Positions 1 through 7,483 of a stretch of 38,394 nucleotides of DNA are shown here, piece after piece. The DNA lies in contig PBLU01000003.1 in NCBI GenBank assembly GCA_002721875.1, positions 1 to 38,394 on the forward strand. The letters run 5' to 3'. The notes beneath the pieces are model-generated. The model ran no database searches and was not told where the DNA came from. It worked only from the letters and a program-made list of their open reading frames with translations. Every line of letters begins with the position of its first letter. Within the stretch, counting starts at the first letter, position 1. The position numbers were made by a program, and so were the translations under genes. Source of the DNA: Chloroflexota bacterium (lineage in GTDB: Bacteria > Chloroflexota > Dehalococcoidia > UBA1151 > TMED-70).

Positions 1-2
1 AT

Positions 3-482
3 GAATTTATAAAACCTTCTTTTCTTGTAAATTTAGAGGATGATGCAAGAGTTTATCTTGAATCTAAGCAGAACATATTTATTTATAATGAGATGTTATT
101 TATTTTTGATGTAACTAATGTAGATCTTGAAAAAACATATTTAAATATAGATCTTGATGATAAAGAAAATATTATTTTGTCTCAGGCTAAAGCCATTGAA
201 GATTACTGGTTTAGCATTAATAATATAAATTCTATTGATGAACTTAGATTTAGTAATTTTGAGTGTCCTTTGATTGAGGATGGTCCTTTTGCATACTTAG
301 AAGATCTAATAGAACCAGAACCGACTCCATCAGAGCACCTGATTTGCAAAGGTGAAGAATGTTTTGAAGATTCTGGTCCTGCACCTGCACCAGCGCCTGC
401 ACCTGCACCAGCACCTGCACCAGCACCTGCACCAGCGCCTGCACCTGGACCTGGACCAATGCCACCACCGCCATTTAATTAG
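3..482 (+). CDS. 5'-truncated hypothetical protein with Pro-Ala C-terminal tail
   Basis: The frame is open from the left edge of the window (first full codon at base 3) to a TAG at 480-482, so the gene very probably begins outside. The ATG at 93 is only an internal methionine candidate. About 159 residues are visible. The first ~115 are acidic and mixed, with no transmembrane segment and no family I recognise. They are followed by a short stretch with two cysteines (ICKGEECFED) and then 23 residues of strict Pro-Ala alternation, ending GPGPMPPPPFN. Pro-Ala tails usually act as extended linkers or surface stalks; that role is inference here. A strong terminator follows 30 bases after the stop. 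The neighbouring lipoprotein also carries a Pro-rich repeat, so both may be envelope proteins. The missing N-terminus, where any signal peptide would be, prevents a firmer call. Confidence 0.6.
   Translation, partial: EFIKPSFLVNLEDDARVYLESKQNIFIYNEMLFIFDVTNVDLEKTYLNIDLDDKENIILSQAKAIEDYWFSINNINSIDELRFSNFECPLIEDGPFAYLEDLIEPEPTPSEHLICKGEECFEDSGPAPAPAPAPAPAPAPAPAPAPAPGPGPMPPPPFN
378..446 (+). repeat. Hexamer-type tandem repeat encoding (Pro-Ala)n
   Basis: About 69 bases of near-perfect tandem CCWGCR units encode alternating Pro and Ala. A 12-base higher-order unit (GCACCTGCACCA) is visible, with occasional GCG in place of GCA. Unit length is a multiple of three, so gain or loss of units would change tail length without shifting the frame. 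Confidence 0.9.
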
Positions 483-511
483 ATTAGGCGTTGAATAATA
501 AGAAATTCGTA

Positions 512-551
512 AATAATAACCTTGAGAATAAATCTCAAGGTTATTATTTTT
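512..551 (+). terminator. Strong intrinsic terminator after the truncated gene
   Basis: A perfect 16-bp inverted repeat pairs 512-527 (AATAATAACCTTGAGA) with 533-548, leaving a 5-base loop (528-532). A T tract at 547-551 follows. This is a textbook Rho-independent terminator for the gene ending at 482. The lipoprotein start codon lies only 8 bases further on, so the lipoprotein must be expressed from a promoter in or beside the hairpin or from read-through. Confidence 0.9.
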
Positions 552-559
552 AAAGATAT

Positions 560-1312
560 ATGAAGAAAAGTCTTATTATAATTTCATTGATTTTTTTTAT
601 TCTTGCTTGTTCAGACCAAGAAGAAACTATATCTATACCTGAAACTATCAGAATTCAAGAAACTGTTATTGTTGAAGTAACTAAGGTTGTTGAAACTGAA
701 AAACTTATTTATTTAGATCCTACATATAATCCAGAAGGTACTTGGACTCCTACGCCTACTCCTGTTGCAGTAGCAACTTGGACTCCTACGCCTACACCTG
801 TTGCAGCAGCAATTTGGACTCCTACTCCTACTCCTGTGCCCGCAGCAACTTGGACCCCAACTCCAACTCCTACTCCTACTATTACTCCTACTCCTACAAA
901 AGTTGGATGGGAATATTACTTAGATGGAGTATTAGTAACTCCAACTCCAAGACCCCCTGCAACTTGGACTCCTACTCCGACCCCCAGGCCTGCAGCAACT
1001 TGGACTCCCACTCCGACTCCTACACCTTTACCACCAGGTGACCTGGGGTATGAAAAAACTTCAATAATTACAAGCTATAATTTTACATTTTTTGGTGAAC
1101 AAATAACTCTCGGAATACCTATTGATAAATCCCCAATTGTAGATCATGATCAAGACGGAGATATAACTGATGATATAACTACATCAGATGATAATAATTT
1201 CAAGATATTGTCAGTAACACAGAGAAGAAACGCTCAATCAGAAATTGTTTTACTTTGCCTAACTCCGATAAATACTCCAGTTGAAATTACATTTTGGACT
1301 ACTAGAAAATAA
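560..1312 (+). CDS. Lipoprotein with Thr-Pro repeat stalk and DxDxDG loop
   Basis: A 250-residue protein beginning with a classic lipoprotein signal: a Lys-rich start, a hydrophobic core, and lipobox ILAC with the lipidated Cys at 17. Residues 32-48 (QETVIVEVTKVVETEK) resemble the post-lipobox segments common in Chloroflexota lipoproteins. Residues 61-158 are a stalk built from 12-residue units of the type TWTPTPTPVAAA. The stalk is interrupted at about 114-126 by a non-repeat insert (KVGWEYYLDGVLV). The C-terminal ~90 residues form a small domain with an acidic loop at 195-205 (DHDQDGDITDD) that fits the calcium-loop pattern DxDxDG. The likely picture is a surface-anchored domain held out on a rigid stalk; its ligand is unknown. 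There is no clear Shine-Dalgarno before the ATG, which sits just beyond the terminator. The gene converges on the SDR gene. Confidence 0.75.
   Translation: MKKSLIIISLIFFILACSDQEETISIPETIRIQETVIVEVTKVVETEKLIYLDPTYNPEGTWTPTPTPVAVATWTPTPTPVAAAIWTPTPTPVPAATWTPTPTPTPTITPTPTKVGWEYYLDGVLVTPTPRPPATWTPTPTPRPAATWTPTPTPTPLPPGDLGYEKTSIITSYNFTFFGEQITLGIPIDKSPIVDHDQDGDITDDITTSDDNNFKILSVTQRRNAQSEIVLLCLTPINTPVEITFWTTRK
740..1033 (+). repeat. 36-base tandem repeats encoding the Thr-Pro stalk
   Basis: Six imperfect 36-base units each encode (T/I)WTPTPTP plus a four-residue spacer (VAVA, VAAA, VPAA, RPAA and variants). One non-repeat insert lies between units four and five. Codons vary between copies (CCT, CCG, CCC, CCA), so the array is old enough to have diverged at synonymous sites while the protein pattern held. 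Confidence 0.85.
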
Positions 1313-1334
1313 TTTTTTTTCTAAGATTCATAAT

Positions 1335-2129
1335 TTAGTAGTATATAAATCCTTTTTGTCCTCCACCAGCTGGTATAGGTTCTCCATTTATAGCCTTAGA
1401 AAGAGGTGAGCTTAAAAAGGCAACAATATTTGCAATATCGTAAGCTGTAATAACTTTTTTTATAGAATTATTAGCTAAAATTTGTTCTTTTGCCTCGTCC
1501 ATAGAAATATTATTTTTTTTAGATAATTTTTCAATACCATCATCACTTCTTTCTGTATAAGTTAGTCCAGGATGAATTACATTTACATTTATACCGTAAG
1601 GGCCAAGATTATCTGCTAGATTTTTTGTTAGAGAACTAACAGATATATTTCTCATAGATCCTATAAGATTCCCCGAAGACCGTGCATTTAATCCACTAAT
1701 ATTAATAATTCTTCCCCATCCATTTTTTTTCATTATTGGAGCTACATTTTGAGCACATCTTATATATCCAGCAACCTTTACCTCTATTTGTTCAAAAAGT
1801 TTTTTATCTTGAAAATTCTCTAGAGTACTTTCTTCAGGAAGAGCTGCTGCACAATTGACTAAAATATCAATTTTCCCAAAAAGTTTTTCTATTTTACTTA
1901 CGGTATCTTTTACCTGCACATTACTTTTGGTATCACATAAAAAATATTCAACTTTGATATTTGGAGCTATTGAAGAAATTTCATTTTTAGTTTGAGAGAG
2001 TAATTTTTCATTTCTAGCTAAAAGAGCTACATCAGCTCCTTCTTTTGATAAAGTAATAGCAGTAGCTTTACCTATTCCCCTATTTGATCCTGTTACTAAT
2101 GCAACTTTTCCAGAAATTTGTAGGTCCAT
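1335..2129 (-). CDS. SDR-family protein lacking the canonical YxxxK
   Basis: A 264-residue short-chain dehydrogenase/reductase fold. Seen: the nucleotide-binding motif TGSNRGIG at 13-20, NCAAA at 92-96 where NNAG is usual, the active-site Ser at 145 (INISG), and the strand after it (INVNVIHPG, 180-188). Aligning LTKNLA (167-172) with the usual LTKSLA places the catalytic Tyr at Gly157 and the Lys at Asn161, so both are absent. I recall SDRs with a GxxRN segment at this place as a divergent subgroup, and Arg160-Asn161 fits that. The enzyme may use another proton donor or may bind rather than reduce; the substrate is unknown. It begins one base after the larE stop, so the two form an operon. 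The C-terminal GGGQ tail resembles normal SDRs. Confidence 0.8.
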   Translation of the reverse strand: MDLQISGKVALVTGSNRGIGKATAITLSKEGADVALLARNEKLLSQTKNEISSIAPNIKVEYFLCDTKSNVQVKDTVSKIEKLFGKIDILVNCAAALPEESTLENFQDKKLFEQIEVKVAGYIRCAQNVAPIMKKNGWGRIINISGLNARSSGNLIGSMRNISVSSLTKNLADNLGPYGINVNVIHPGLTYTERSDDGIEKLSKKNNISMDEAKEQILANNSIKKVITAYDIANIVAFLSSPLSKAINGEPIPAGGGQKGFIYY

Positions 2130-2130
2130 A

Positions 2131-2946
2131 TTATTTTTTTATTCCCGCTTTCAAGTTAAGATTTCCTGACTTAAATCCTTTTTTATCAAGTTCGATTTTA
2201 GAATAACCAAAACTACTTAAAGTTTTGATGATTTTATTTTCATTAAGTTTATATTCATCAAATTTATCTAAAGGGATCTCTATTAGAGCTTTCTCATCAT
2301 AGTGCCTTACTCTAACTATTCTAAATCCCAAACCTCGGAGATACTTTTCAGATTTAGAGACCATGATTAGTGATTCCATAGTTACCTTAGTTCCATATGG
2401 TAAGCGTGAGGATAAACAAGGAGAAGCAGGTCTATCCCAAGTATCAAGATTTCTTTTCTCAGCAAAGTTTCTGATATCTTTTTTTGTAAATTCTGCTTCA
2501 ATAAGAGGAGATCTTACTTTATGGATTTTAGCAGCTTTCATTCCTGGTCTATAATCACCCTTATCATCTAAATTTGAACCATTTAAGACCCAATCAACTC
2601 CTAATTCATCAGATAATTCAACTAATTTACCGTAGAGTTCATCTTTACAAAAAAAACATCGATTAACATCATTATTAACATAATTTTCATCTTCCATTTC
2701 TTGAGTATTGATAATTTTATATTTCCAATTTTTTTTCTGAGCTAGTTTAATAGCATCATTACGATCATCTTCAGCTACACTTGGAGAAAAAGACATTACT
2801 GCAATTGCATTTTTACCAAGTACTTCATTAGATACATCCATCAGATAAGACGAGTCTACACCTCCAGAGTAAGCAATAATCACATTACCCATATCAGAAA
2901 TAATTCTCTTGAGATTTTCTTCTATATTTATAATTTTTGTAGTCAT
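2131..2946 (-). CDS. larE: ATP-dependent sacrificial sulfur transferase LarE
   Basis: A 271-residue PP-loop ATP pyrophosphatase of the LarE family. Seen: the PP-loop SGGVDSS at 27-33, a CxxC pair in NRCFFCKDE (C97, C100), and the conserved PASPCLSSR segment with C177. In the family LarE adenylates the carboxylated nicotinate intermediate of the nickel-pincer nucleotide cofactor and inserts sulfur. The C177-type Cys is the sulfur donor in the single-Cys enzymes. Homologues with three cysteines in this arrangement are reported to hold an iron-sulfur cluster instead, so a catalytic rather than suicidal mechanism is plausible here. larB, larC and larA are not in the window. The ATG lies beside the divergent region shared with guaB3. 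The SDR gene follows immediately. Confidence 0.88.
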   Translation of the reverse strand: MTTKIINIEENLKRIISDMGNVIIAYSGGVDSSYLMDVSNEVLGKNAIAVMSFSPSVAEDDRNDAIKLAQKKNWKYKIINTQEMEDENYVNNDVNRCFFCKDELYGKLVELSDELGVDWVLNGSNLDDKGDYRPGMKAAKIHKVRSPLIEAEFTKKDIRNFAEKRNLDTWDRPASPCLSSRLPYGTKVTMESLIMVSKSEKYLRGLGFRIVRVRHYDEKALIEIPLDKFDEYKLNENKIIKTLSSFGYSKIELDKKGFKSGNLNLKAGIKK

Positions 2947-2999
2947 TTAGCAGAATATTAGCTAACTTTTTAAAAAATTTCACTCAATTTAGAGTTGTA

Positions 3000-3027
3000 T
3001 TGGATGTAATTTTATTCTGATTATGAT
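3000..3027 (+). promoter_or_regulatory. Candidate sigma-70-type promoter for the guaB3 operon
   Basis: TTGGAT at 3000-3005 and TATGAT at 3022-3027 are separated by 16 bases. This would start transcription near 3034 and give a leader of about 100 bases before the guaB3 TTG. It is the best match I see in the divergent gap 2947-3134. In AT-rich DNA such matches arise by chance, so confidence is moderate. Confidence 0.4.
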
Positions 3028-3134
3028 ACACCTATATAAAATTTACTTATATTATTAAAACATCAAAATAAAAATTATGAATTATATCTTTCTGAAATAA
3101 TTGAAGATTTAGATAGATTAATGGGAGAATAATT

Positions 3135-4265
3135 TTGAAAACTATTGAGCAGACATATGGATATGATGATGTTGCGATTGTTCCAGGTGAAATAACTATA
3201 AACCCCGAATTAGTAGATACAAGAATAAAAATTGATAATTTGGAGCTTGATATACCTATTTTTGCATCAGCTATGGATAGTGTCGTAGATCCAAATTTTT
3301 CTAAAGAAATTTCTGATCTAGGTGGAGTTGGTGTAATCAATTTAGATGGAATACACGTTAGATATAATGATACGGAAGAAATATATAATGAAATAGCATC
3401 TGCTTCTCAAGAAAATGCAACCGAGCTTCTTCAAAAAATTTACTCAGCTCCTGTTAAGGAGAATTTGATAGGAGATATAGTAAAAAAAATAAAAAATAGT
3501 AATGCAAGATGTTTTGCATCATTTATTCCTGCTTCTACTAAACGTTTTGCTCCAGTAGCGGTAGAGGCTGGATGTGATTCAATCGTAATACAATCTACTG
3601 TAACAACTGCAAGGCATAATTCTAAAAGTCTTGAAGGTTTAATATTATCCAAAATTGTTGAGTCTATTAATGTTCCAATTATAGTAGGAAATACAGTGAC
3701 ATATAATGTTTCTAGGGAATTGATGGAGACTGGAATTCATGGAATTTTAGTGGGGGTAGGCCCAGGTTCAGCATGTACAAGTAGAGAAGTTTTAGGTGTA
3801 GGTGTCCCCCAAGTTTCTGCTACATTAGAATGTTCAAGCGCTCGAGATGATTACTTTAAACTAACAGGAAGGTATGTTTCTATAATAACGGATGGAGGAA
3901 TAAGAACCGGTGGTGAGTTGTGTAAATCATTTGTAGCAGGTGCAGATGCAGTTATGATAGGCTCACCTTTTTCTAAGACCTATGAATCTCCTGCAAAAGG
4001 CAACCACTGGGGAATGGCTACACCTCACGAATCACTTCCAAGGGGGACAAGGATTGTCAATAAACAAGAATACTCAATTAAAGAATTGCTTTTTGGACCA
4101 TCTTCAAAAACGGATGGAACAAGGAATCTTGTTGGTGCATTGAGGGTTTGTATGGGAATGTTAGGAGCTGAAAAGGTCAGAGAAATGCATGATGGTACTC
4201 TTATATATGCTCCAACTATAAAAACTGAAGGTAAAAGTTATCAATTATCTGGATTAGGCTCATAA
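3135..4265 (+). CDS. guaB3: GuaB3-family IMP dehydrogenase-like protein
   Basis: A 376-residue TIM-barrel protein of the IMPDH/GMP reductase superfamily. IMPDH oxidises IMP to XMP with NAD, the committed step to GMP. Seen: the catalytic loop GVGPGSACTSRE with nucleophile C214, SAMDS at 45-49, and the phosphate-binding segment ITDGGIRTGGELCKSF followed by GADAVMIGSPF. There are no CBS domains, and the length fits GuaB3 rather than the ~490-residue GuaB. Members of this subfamily sit beside guaB in actinobacteria and cyanobacteria, and some are reported to have IMPDH activity. The start is TTG at 3135, supported by GGGAGAA seven bases upstream and by the conserved YGYDDVAIVPG N-terminus. hisS follows 2 bases after the stop. 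Whether this is the cell's only IMPDH cannot be told from the window. Confidence 0.85.
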   Translation: MKTIEQTYGYDDVAIVPGEITINPELVDTRIKIDNLELDIPIFASAMDSVVDPNFSKEISDLGGVGVINLDGIHVRYNDTEEIYNEIASASQENATELLQKIYSAPVKENLIGDIVKKIKNSNARCFASFIPASTKRFAPVAVEAGCDSIVIQSTVTTARHNSKSLEGLILSKIVESINVPIIVGNTVTYNVSRELMETGIHGILVGVGPGSACTSREVLGVGVPQVSATLECSSARDDYFKLTGRYVSIITDGGIRTGGELCKSFVAGADAVMIGSPFSKTYESPAKGNHWGMATPHESLPRGTRIVNKQEYSIKELLFGPSSKTDGTRNLVGALRVCMGMLGAEKVREMHDGTLIYAPTIKTEGKSYQLSGLGS

Positions 4266-4267
4266 GT

Positions 4268-5539
4268 TTGAATTATAAAGCTAAAAGAGGAACCTTTGAT
4301 ATTCTTCCAAAAGATGAAGATGTATGGAATATTATTCAAAAAACTTGTTTTGAAATTGCAAGATTAAGTGGTTATAACTATATTGAGACCCCAATATTTG
4401 AAGATTCAAAATTATTTGAAAGAACCGTTGGAATTGATACAGATATTGTAGAAAAAGAAATGTACTCATTCGAAGATAAAGGTGGAGAATATATCAGCCT
4501 TAGACCAGAAAATACAGCAGGGGTTTGTAGAGCATTTATAGAAAATGGTTTACACAATACAACATTACCATCAAGGCTATTTTATTATGGACCAATGTTT
4601 AGATATGAAAGACCTCAATCAGGAAGATTCAGACAATTTCATCAGTTTGGAGTTGAATGCATAGGAGATGATTCATCAAGTGTTGATTTTGAAATTATAA
4701 GAATAGCTTGGGATATATTAAGTAAGCTAAAATTTACAAATATTGAGCTAAATATAAATTCCTTAGGAGATCCTAATGACCGATTTTTATATACTGAAAG
4801 TTTGAAAACCTACTTCTCAAAATACTTAAATGATCTACCTAAAGTAGACAAACTTAGATTAGAAAGAGCTCCGCTTAGGATACTTGATTCTAAAGAAGAA
4901 ATAACTATAAAGATATCTGAGAATGCTCCCAAAACACTAGATTATATTTCATCAGAAAGTTTGAAGCATCACGAAGAATTAATACTAAATTTAGAAAATC
5001 TAAAGTCTATTGATAAAAGCTTTACTTACAGAATAAATAATAGATTAGTTAGAGGGCTTGATTACTATAACAGAACAGTTTTTGAATATATAACTGATTC
5101 CCAAGGCCCTCAAGGAGTTTTACTTGGAGGAGGGAGATATGACCCTTTAATAAAAATTTTAGGAGGTCAAGATACACCTGCAGTCGGATTTGCTATGGGT
5201 ATAGAAAGATTAGTAAATGAATTAAAAAAAAATCTTACCATAGAAAATAATTTTATTGATGCAGTTCTGATTATCACTGATGAAGAGCTAAGAATAAAAT
5301 CTAATCAAATAGCAAATAATTTTAGAGAGAATAAAATCACGACTGTTATTGCTCCAAAAAAATCCATAAAAGCACAAATGAGATTTGCAAATAATATAAA
5401 TTCAAAATCTGCAGTTTTTGTAGGTAAAAAAGAATTAGAAAACAATATGATATCAATAAAGTTATTACACAAAAAATCAGAGCAATTAGAAATTGATATG
5501 AATAACATAACTCAAATAAAAGCTATTTTAGAAATTTAG
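4268..5539 (+). CDS. hisS: Histidyl-tRNA synthetase
   Basis: A 423-residue class II aminoacyl-tRNA synthetase that charges tRNA-His. Seen: the N-terminal RGTFDILP (7-14), LRPENTAG (78-85), class II motif 2 around FRYERPQSGRFRQFHQFGVE (111-130), the histidine-specific signature LVRGLDYYNRTVFE (260-273), GGGRYD (288-292 region), and motif 3 in AVGFAMGIERL (305-315). An anticodon-binding domain fills the last ~100 residues. Length is normal for bacterial HisRS. The start is a TTG two bases after the guaB3 stop. It is preferred because the usual HisRS N-terminus (K-x-x-RGTxDILP) begins within a few residues of it and no in-frame ATG lies nearby, so translation is probably coupled to guaB3. prfA follows after 13 bases. 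Confidence 0.96.
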   Translation: MNYKAKRGTFDILPKDEDVWNIIQKTCFEIARLSGYNYIETPIFEDSKLFERTVGIDTDIVEKEMYSFEDKGGEYISLRPENTAGVCRAFIENGLHNTTLPSRLFYYGPMFRYERPQSGRFRQFHQFGVECIGDDSSSVDFEIIRIAWDILSKLKFTNIELNINSLGDPNDRFLYTESLKTYFSKYLNDLPKVDKLRLERAPLRILDSKEEITIKISENAPKTLDYISSESLKHHEELILNLENLKSIDKSFTYRINNRLVRGLDYYNRTVFEYITDSQGPQGVLLGGGRYDPLIKILGGQDTPAVGFAMGIERLVNELKKNLTIENNFIDAVLIITDEELRIKSNQIANNFRENKITTVIAPKKSIKAQMRFANNINSKSAVFVGKKELENNMISIKLLHKKSEQLEIDMNNITQIKAILEI

Positions 5540-5552
5540 CAAAAGGATACAA

Positions 5553-6638
5553 ATGGAAGATTGGATGCTAAATAGATTAGATGAGATTAAAACTAGATTT
5601 AAGGATCTAGAAGTAATGATGACCAAACCTGAAATCATTTCTAATCAATCACAAATGACTAAAATTTCTAAAGAATATAGAAATTTAGAAAATGTAAATG
5701 AATTATGGAGTTTATATCAAAATATATCAAATGAAATAGATCAAAATAAAGAATTAATAAATAGTGATGATTCTGAAATATCAGACTTAGCAATTTTAGA
5801 AAATACAGAACTTGATAAAGAACTTTCAAAGATTTATGAAAAATTAAATTTAGCACTAATTCCTAAAGATGCTACTGATGAGGCCGATGCAATAATAGAA
5901 ATCAGAGCTGGAACAGGAGGGGATGAAGCAGCTATTTTTGGGAATGATCTTCTAAGAATGTATACAAGATATGCCGAAACACAAAATTGGAAAATGAATA
6001 TATTGAGTTCAAGTTATAGTGAGACAGGTGGTATCAAAGAAATTGTAATAGAAATTTCAGGGGAAGGAACATTTTCCAGACTCAAACATGAGAGTGGCGT
6101 TCATAGAGTCCAAAGAGTCCCTAAAACAGAATCACAGGGCAGAATTCATACATCAACTGCAACTGTTGCTGTTCTCCCAAAATCAGAAGAAATTGATATT
6201 GAAATTAAAGATGATGATATTAGAACTGATGTTTTCCATTCTGGAGGTGCTGGTGGTCAAAATGTAAATAAAGTAGCTACTGCAATAAGATTAACTCATT
6301 CACCATCAGGTATTGTGGTCTCATGTCAAAATGAAAGATCTCAATTACAAAATAAAATGCAAGCAATGGAAATATTGAAATCTAAACTATGGGATCTTGA
6401 GATACAAAAACAGCAAAATGAAATTTCTCAAACTAGAAAGTCTCAGGTAGGTTCAGGTGGGAGGTCAGAAAAGATAAGAACCTATAATTATCCACAGGGC
6501 AGAATTACTGATCATAGAATTAAGCTTACAACTCATAGATTATCTGAATTTATGGATGGATTAATAGATGAAATCATAGAACCTCTTATGAAAGATGAGC
6601 AGGCTAAGAAAATGATCTCTAATAAATCAAATGAATGA
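5553..6638 (+). CDS. prfA: Peptide chain release factor 1
   Basis: A 361-residue class I release factor that reads UAA and UAG and triggers peptide hydrolysis in the ribosomal peptidyl-transferase centre. Seen: an N-terminal coiled-coil-like domain (1-100), the acidic RAGTGGDEA segment (118-126), the RF1-type PxT stop-recognition motif as PKT (190-192) within RVPKTESQGRIHTS, and the catalytic GGQ at 234-236 in GAGGQNVNK. A Lys/Ser-rich C-terminus follows. RF2-type SPF is absent. The AAAGGA Shine-Dalgarno lies just before the ATG. The last four bases overlap the start of prmC (ATGA), the usual coupling of release factor with the enzyme that methylates its GGQ glutamine. Confidence 0.97.
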   Translation: MEDWMLNRLDEIKTRFKDLEVMMTKPEIISNQSQMTKISKEYRNLENVNELWSLYQNISNEIDQNKELINSDDSEISDLAILENTELDKELSKIYEKLNLALIPKDATDEADAIIEIRAGTGGDEAAIFGNDLLRMYTRYAETQNWKMNILSSSYSETGGIKEIVIEISGEGTFSRLKHESGVHRVQRVPKTESQGRIHTSTATVAVLPKSEEIDIEIKDDDIRTDVFHSGGAGGQNVNKVATAIRLTHSPSGIVVSCQNERSQLQNKMQAMEILKSKLWDLEIQKQQNEISQTRKSQVGSGGRSEKIRTYNYPQGRITDHRIKLTTHRLSEFMDGLIDEIIEPLMKDEQAKKMISNKSNE

Positions 6639-7483
6639 ATAATCTAGGTCATATTAGAAAAATTTATAAAAAAAAACTTGATGATGCAGGTATTACTGAT
6701 AGTTACCAAGAATCTATAGCGCTACTTTCTTTTTCTCTGGGTATTTCAGAACTAAAAATTATCTCAGAAAATAATCTTTCAATTTCAGAAAATGAATTGA
6801 AGAGAATAGATTTAATTTTTTCAAAAAGACTCTCTAAAATTCCACTAGCATACATTACTAATGAAAAAAATTTTAATAGATATAAATTTTATGTTAATGA
6901 AAATGTGCTAATTCCAAGATTTGAAACAGAAGAGCTTGTAGATAACTTTTTAAAATTTTATAGAAATTCAAAAACTAAAGGTAAGCGACTAATAGATATT
7001 GGGACTGGAAGTGGAATTATTCCTATAATCTTACAAAAAGAATTACCTACTTTAGAATACTTTGGTATTGAAATCAGTCTATCAGCCATAAAAGTTGCAA
7101 AAAGAAATATATATTTACATAAGTCTAAAATAAATCTACTAAATGAATCAATAAAGGAAAGTAAAATAGCTTCTATAGATTTTGTTTTGAGTAATCCACC
7201 TTATATAAAATCAAATATATTAAAAAATCTATCTCACGAGGTAAAAAATGAACCCAAAATTGCTTTAGACGGAGGGAAGAATGGGGCTACAGTAATTAAG
7301 GAAATTTTTGAATGGGAACAAAATATCAATAAAAATAACGCTGTATACCTTCTTTTAGAAATAGATGAGGAGATATATAAGATTACAAAAAAACTAGCGG
7401 AAAAATTTTATCCAAATTATAAAATTGAATTTATTGAAGATATGAACAAGAATTTGAGATTTATTTCTATAAGTGAGAACTAA
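6635..7483 (+). CDS. prmC: Release-factor glutamine N5-methyltransferase PrmC
   Basis: A 282-residue class I SAM-dependent methyltransferase that methylates the GGQ glutamine of release factors. Seen: an N-terminal helical recognition domain (1-90), the VLIPRFETEELV segment (91-102) typical of PrmC/HemK, the SAM-binding loop DIGTGSG (121-127), and the catalytic NPPY at 187-190 (SNPPYIKS). It begins inside prfA with an ATGA overlap, so the substrate and its modifier are co-translated. The stop at 7481-7483 overlaps the stop of rpsI on the opposite strand, leaving no room for a terminator between the two operons. Confidence 0.95.
   Translation: MNNLGHIRKIYKKKLDDAGITDSYQESIALLSFSLGISELKIISENNLSISENELKRIDLIFSKRLSKIPLAYITNEKNFNRYKFYVNENVLIPRFETEELVDNFLKFYRNSKTKGKRLIDIGTGSGIIPIILQKELPTLEYFGIEISLSAIKVAKRNIYLHKSKINLLNESIKESKIASIDFVLSNPPYIKSNILKNLSHEVKNEPKIALDGGKNGATVIKEIFEWEQNINKNNAVYLLLEIDEEIYKITKKLAEKFYPNYKIEFIEDMNKNLRFISISEN

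Noticed and set aside
378..446. Possible CRISPR-like or satellite array
   Set aside because: Units are contiguous with no spacers, in frame, and encode a regular protein repeat.
250..474. A 74-codon minus-strand frame with Val-Gln repeats opposite the Pro-Ala tail
   Set aside because: It is the complement of the low-complexity repeat and antisense to a better-supported coding frame.
742..1041. A 99-codon plus-strand frame inside the lipoprotein gene, rich in Ser-Tyr-Asp
   Set aside because: It is the alternate reading of the Thr-Pro repeat; the repeat's period of three keeps other frames open by chance. It has no ribosome-binding site and no recognisable fold.
1298..1342. ACTACTA...TAGTAGT inverted repeat with a T8 run between the lipoprotein and SDR genes, as a two-way terminator
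   Set aside because: The stem is only 7 bp with a loop of about 31 bases, and the T run lies inside the loop rather than after the stem, so it is not convincing as an intrinsic terminator.
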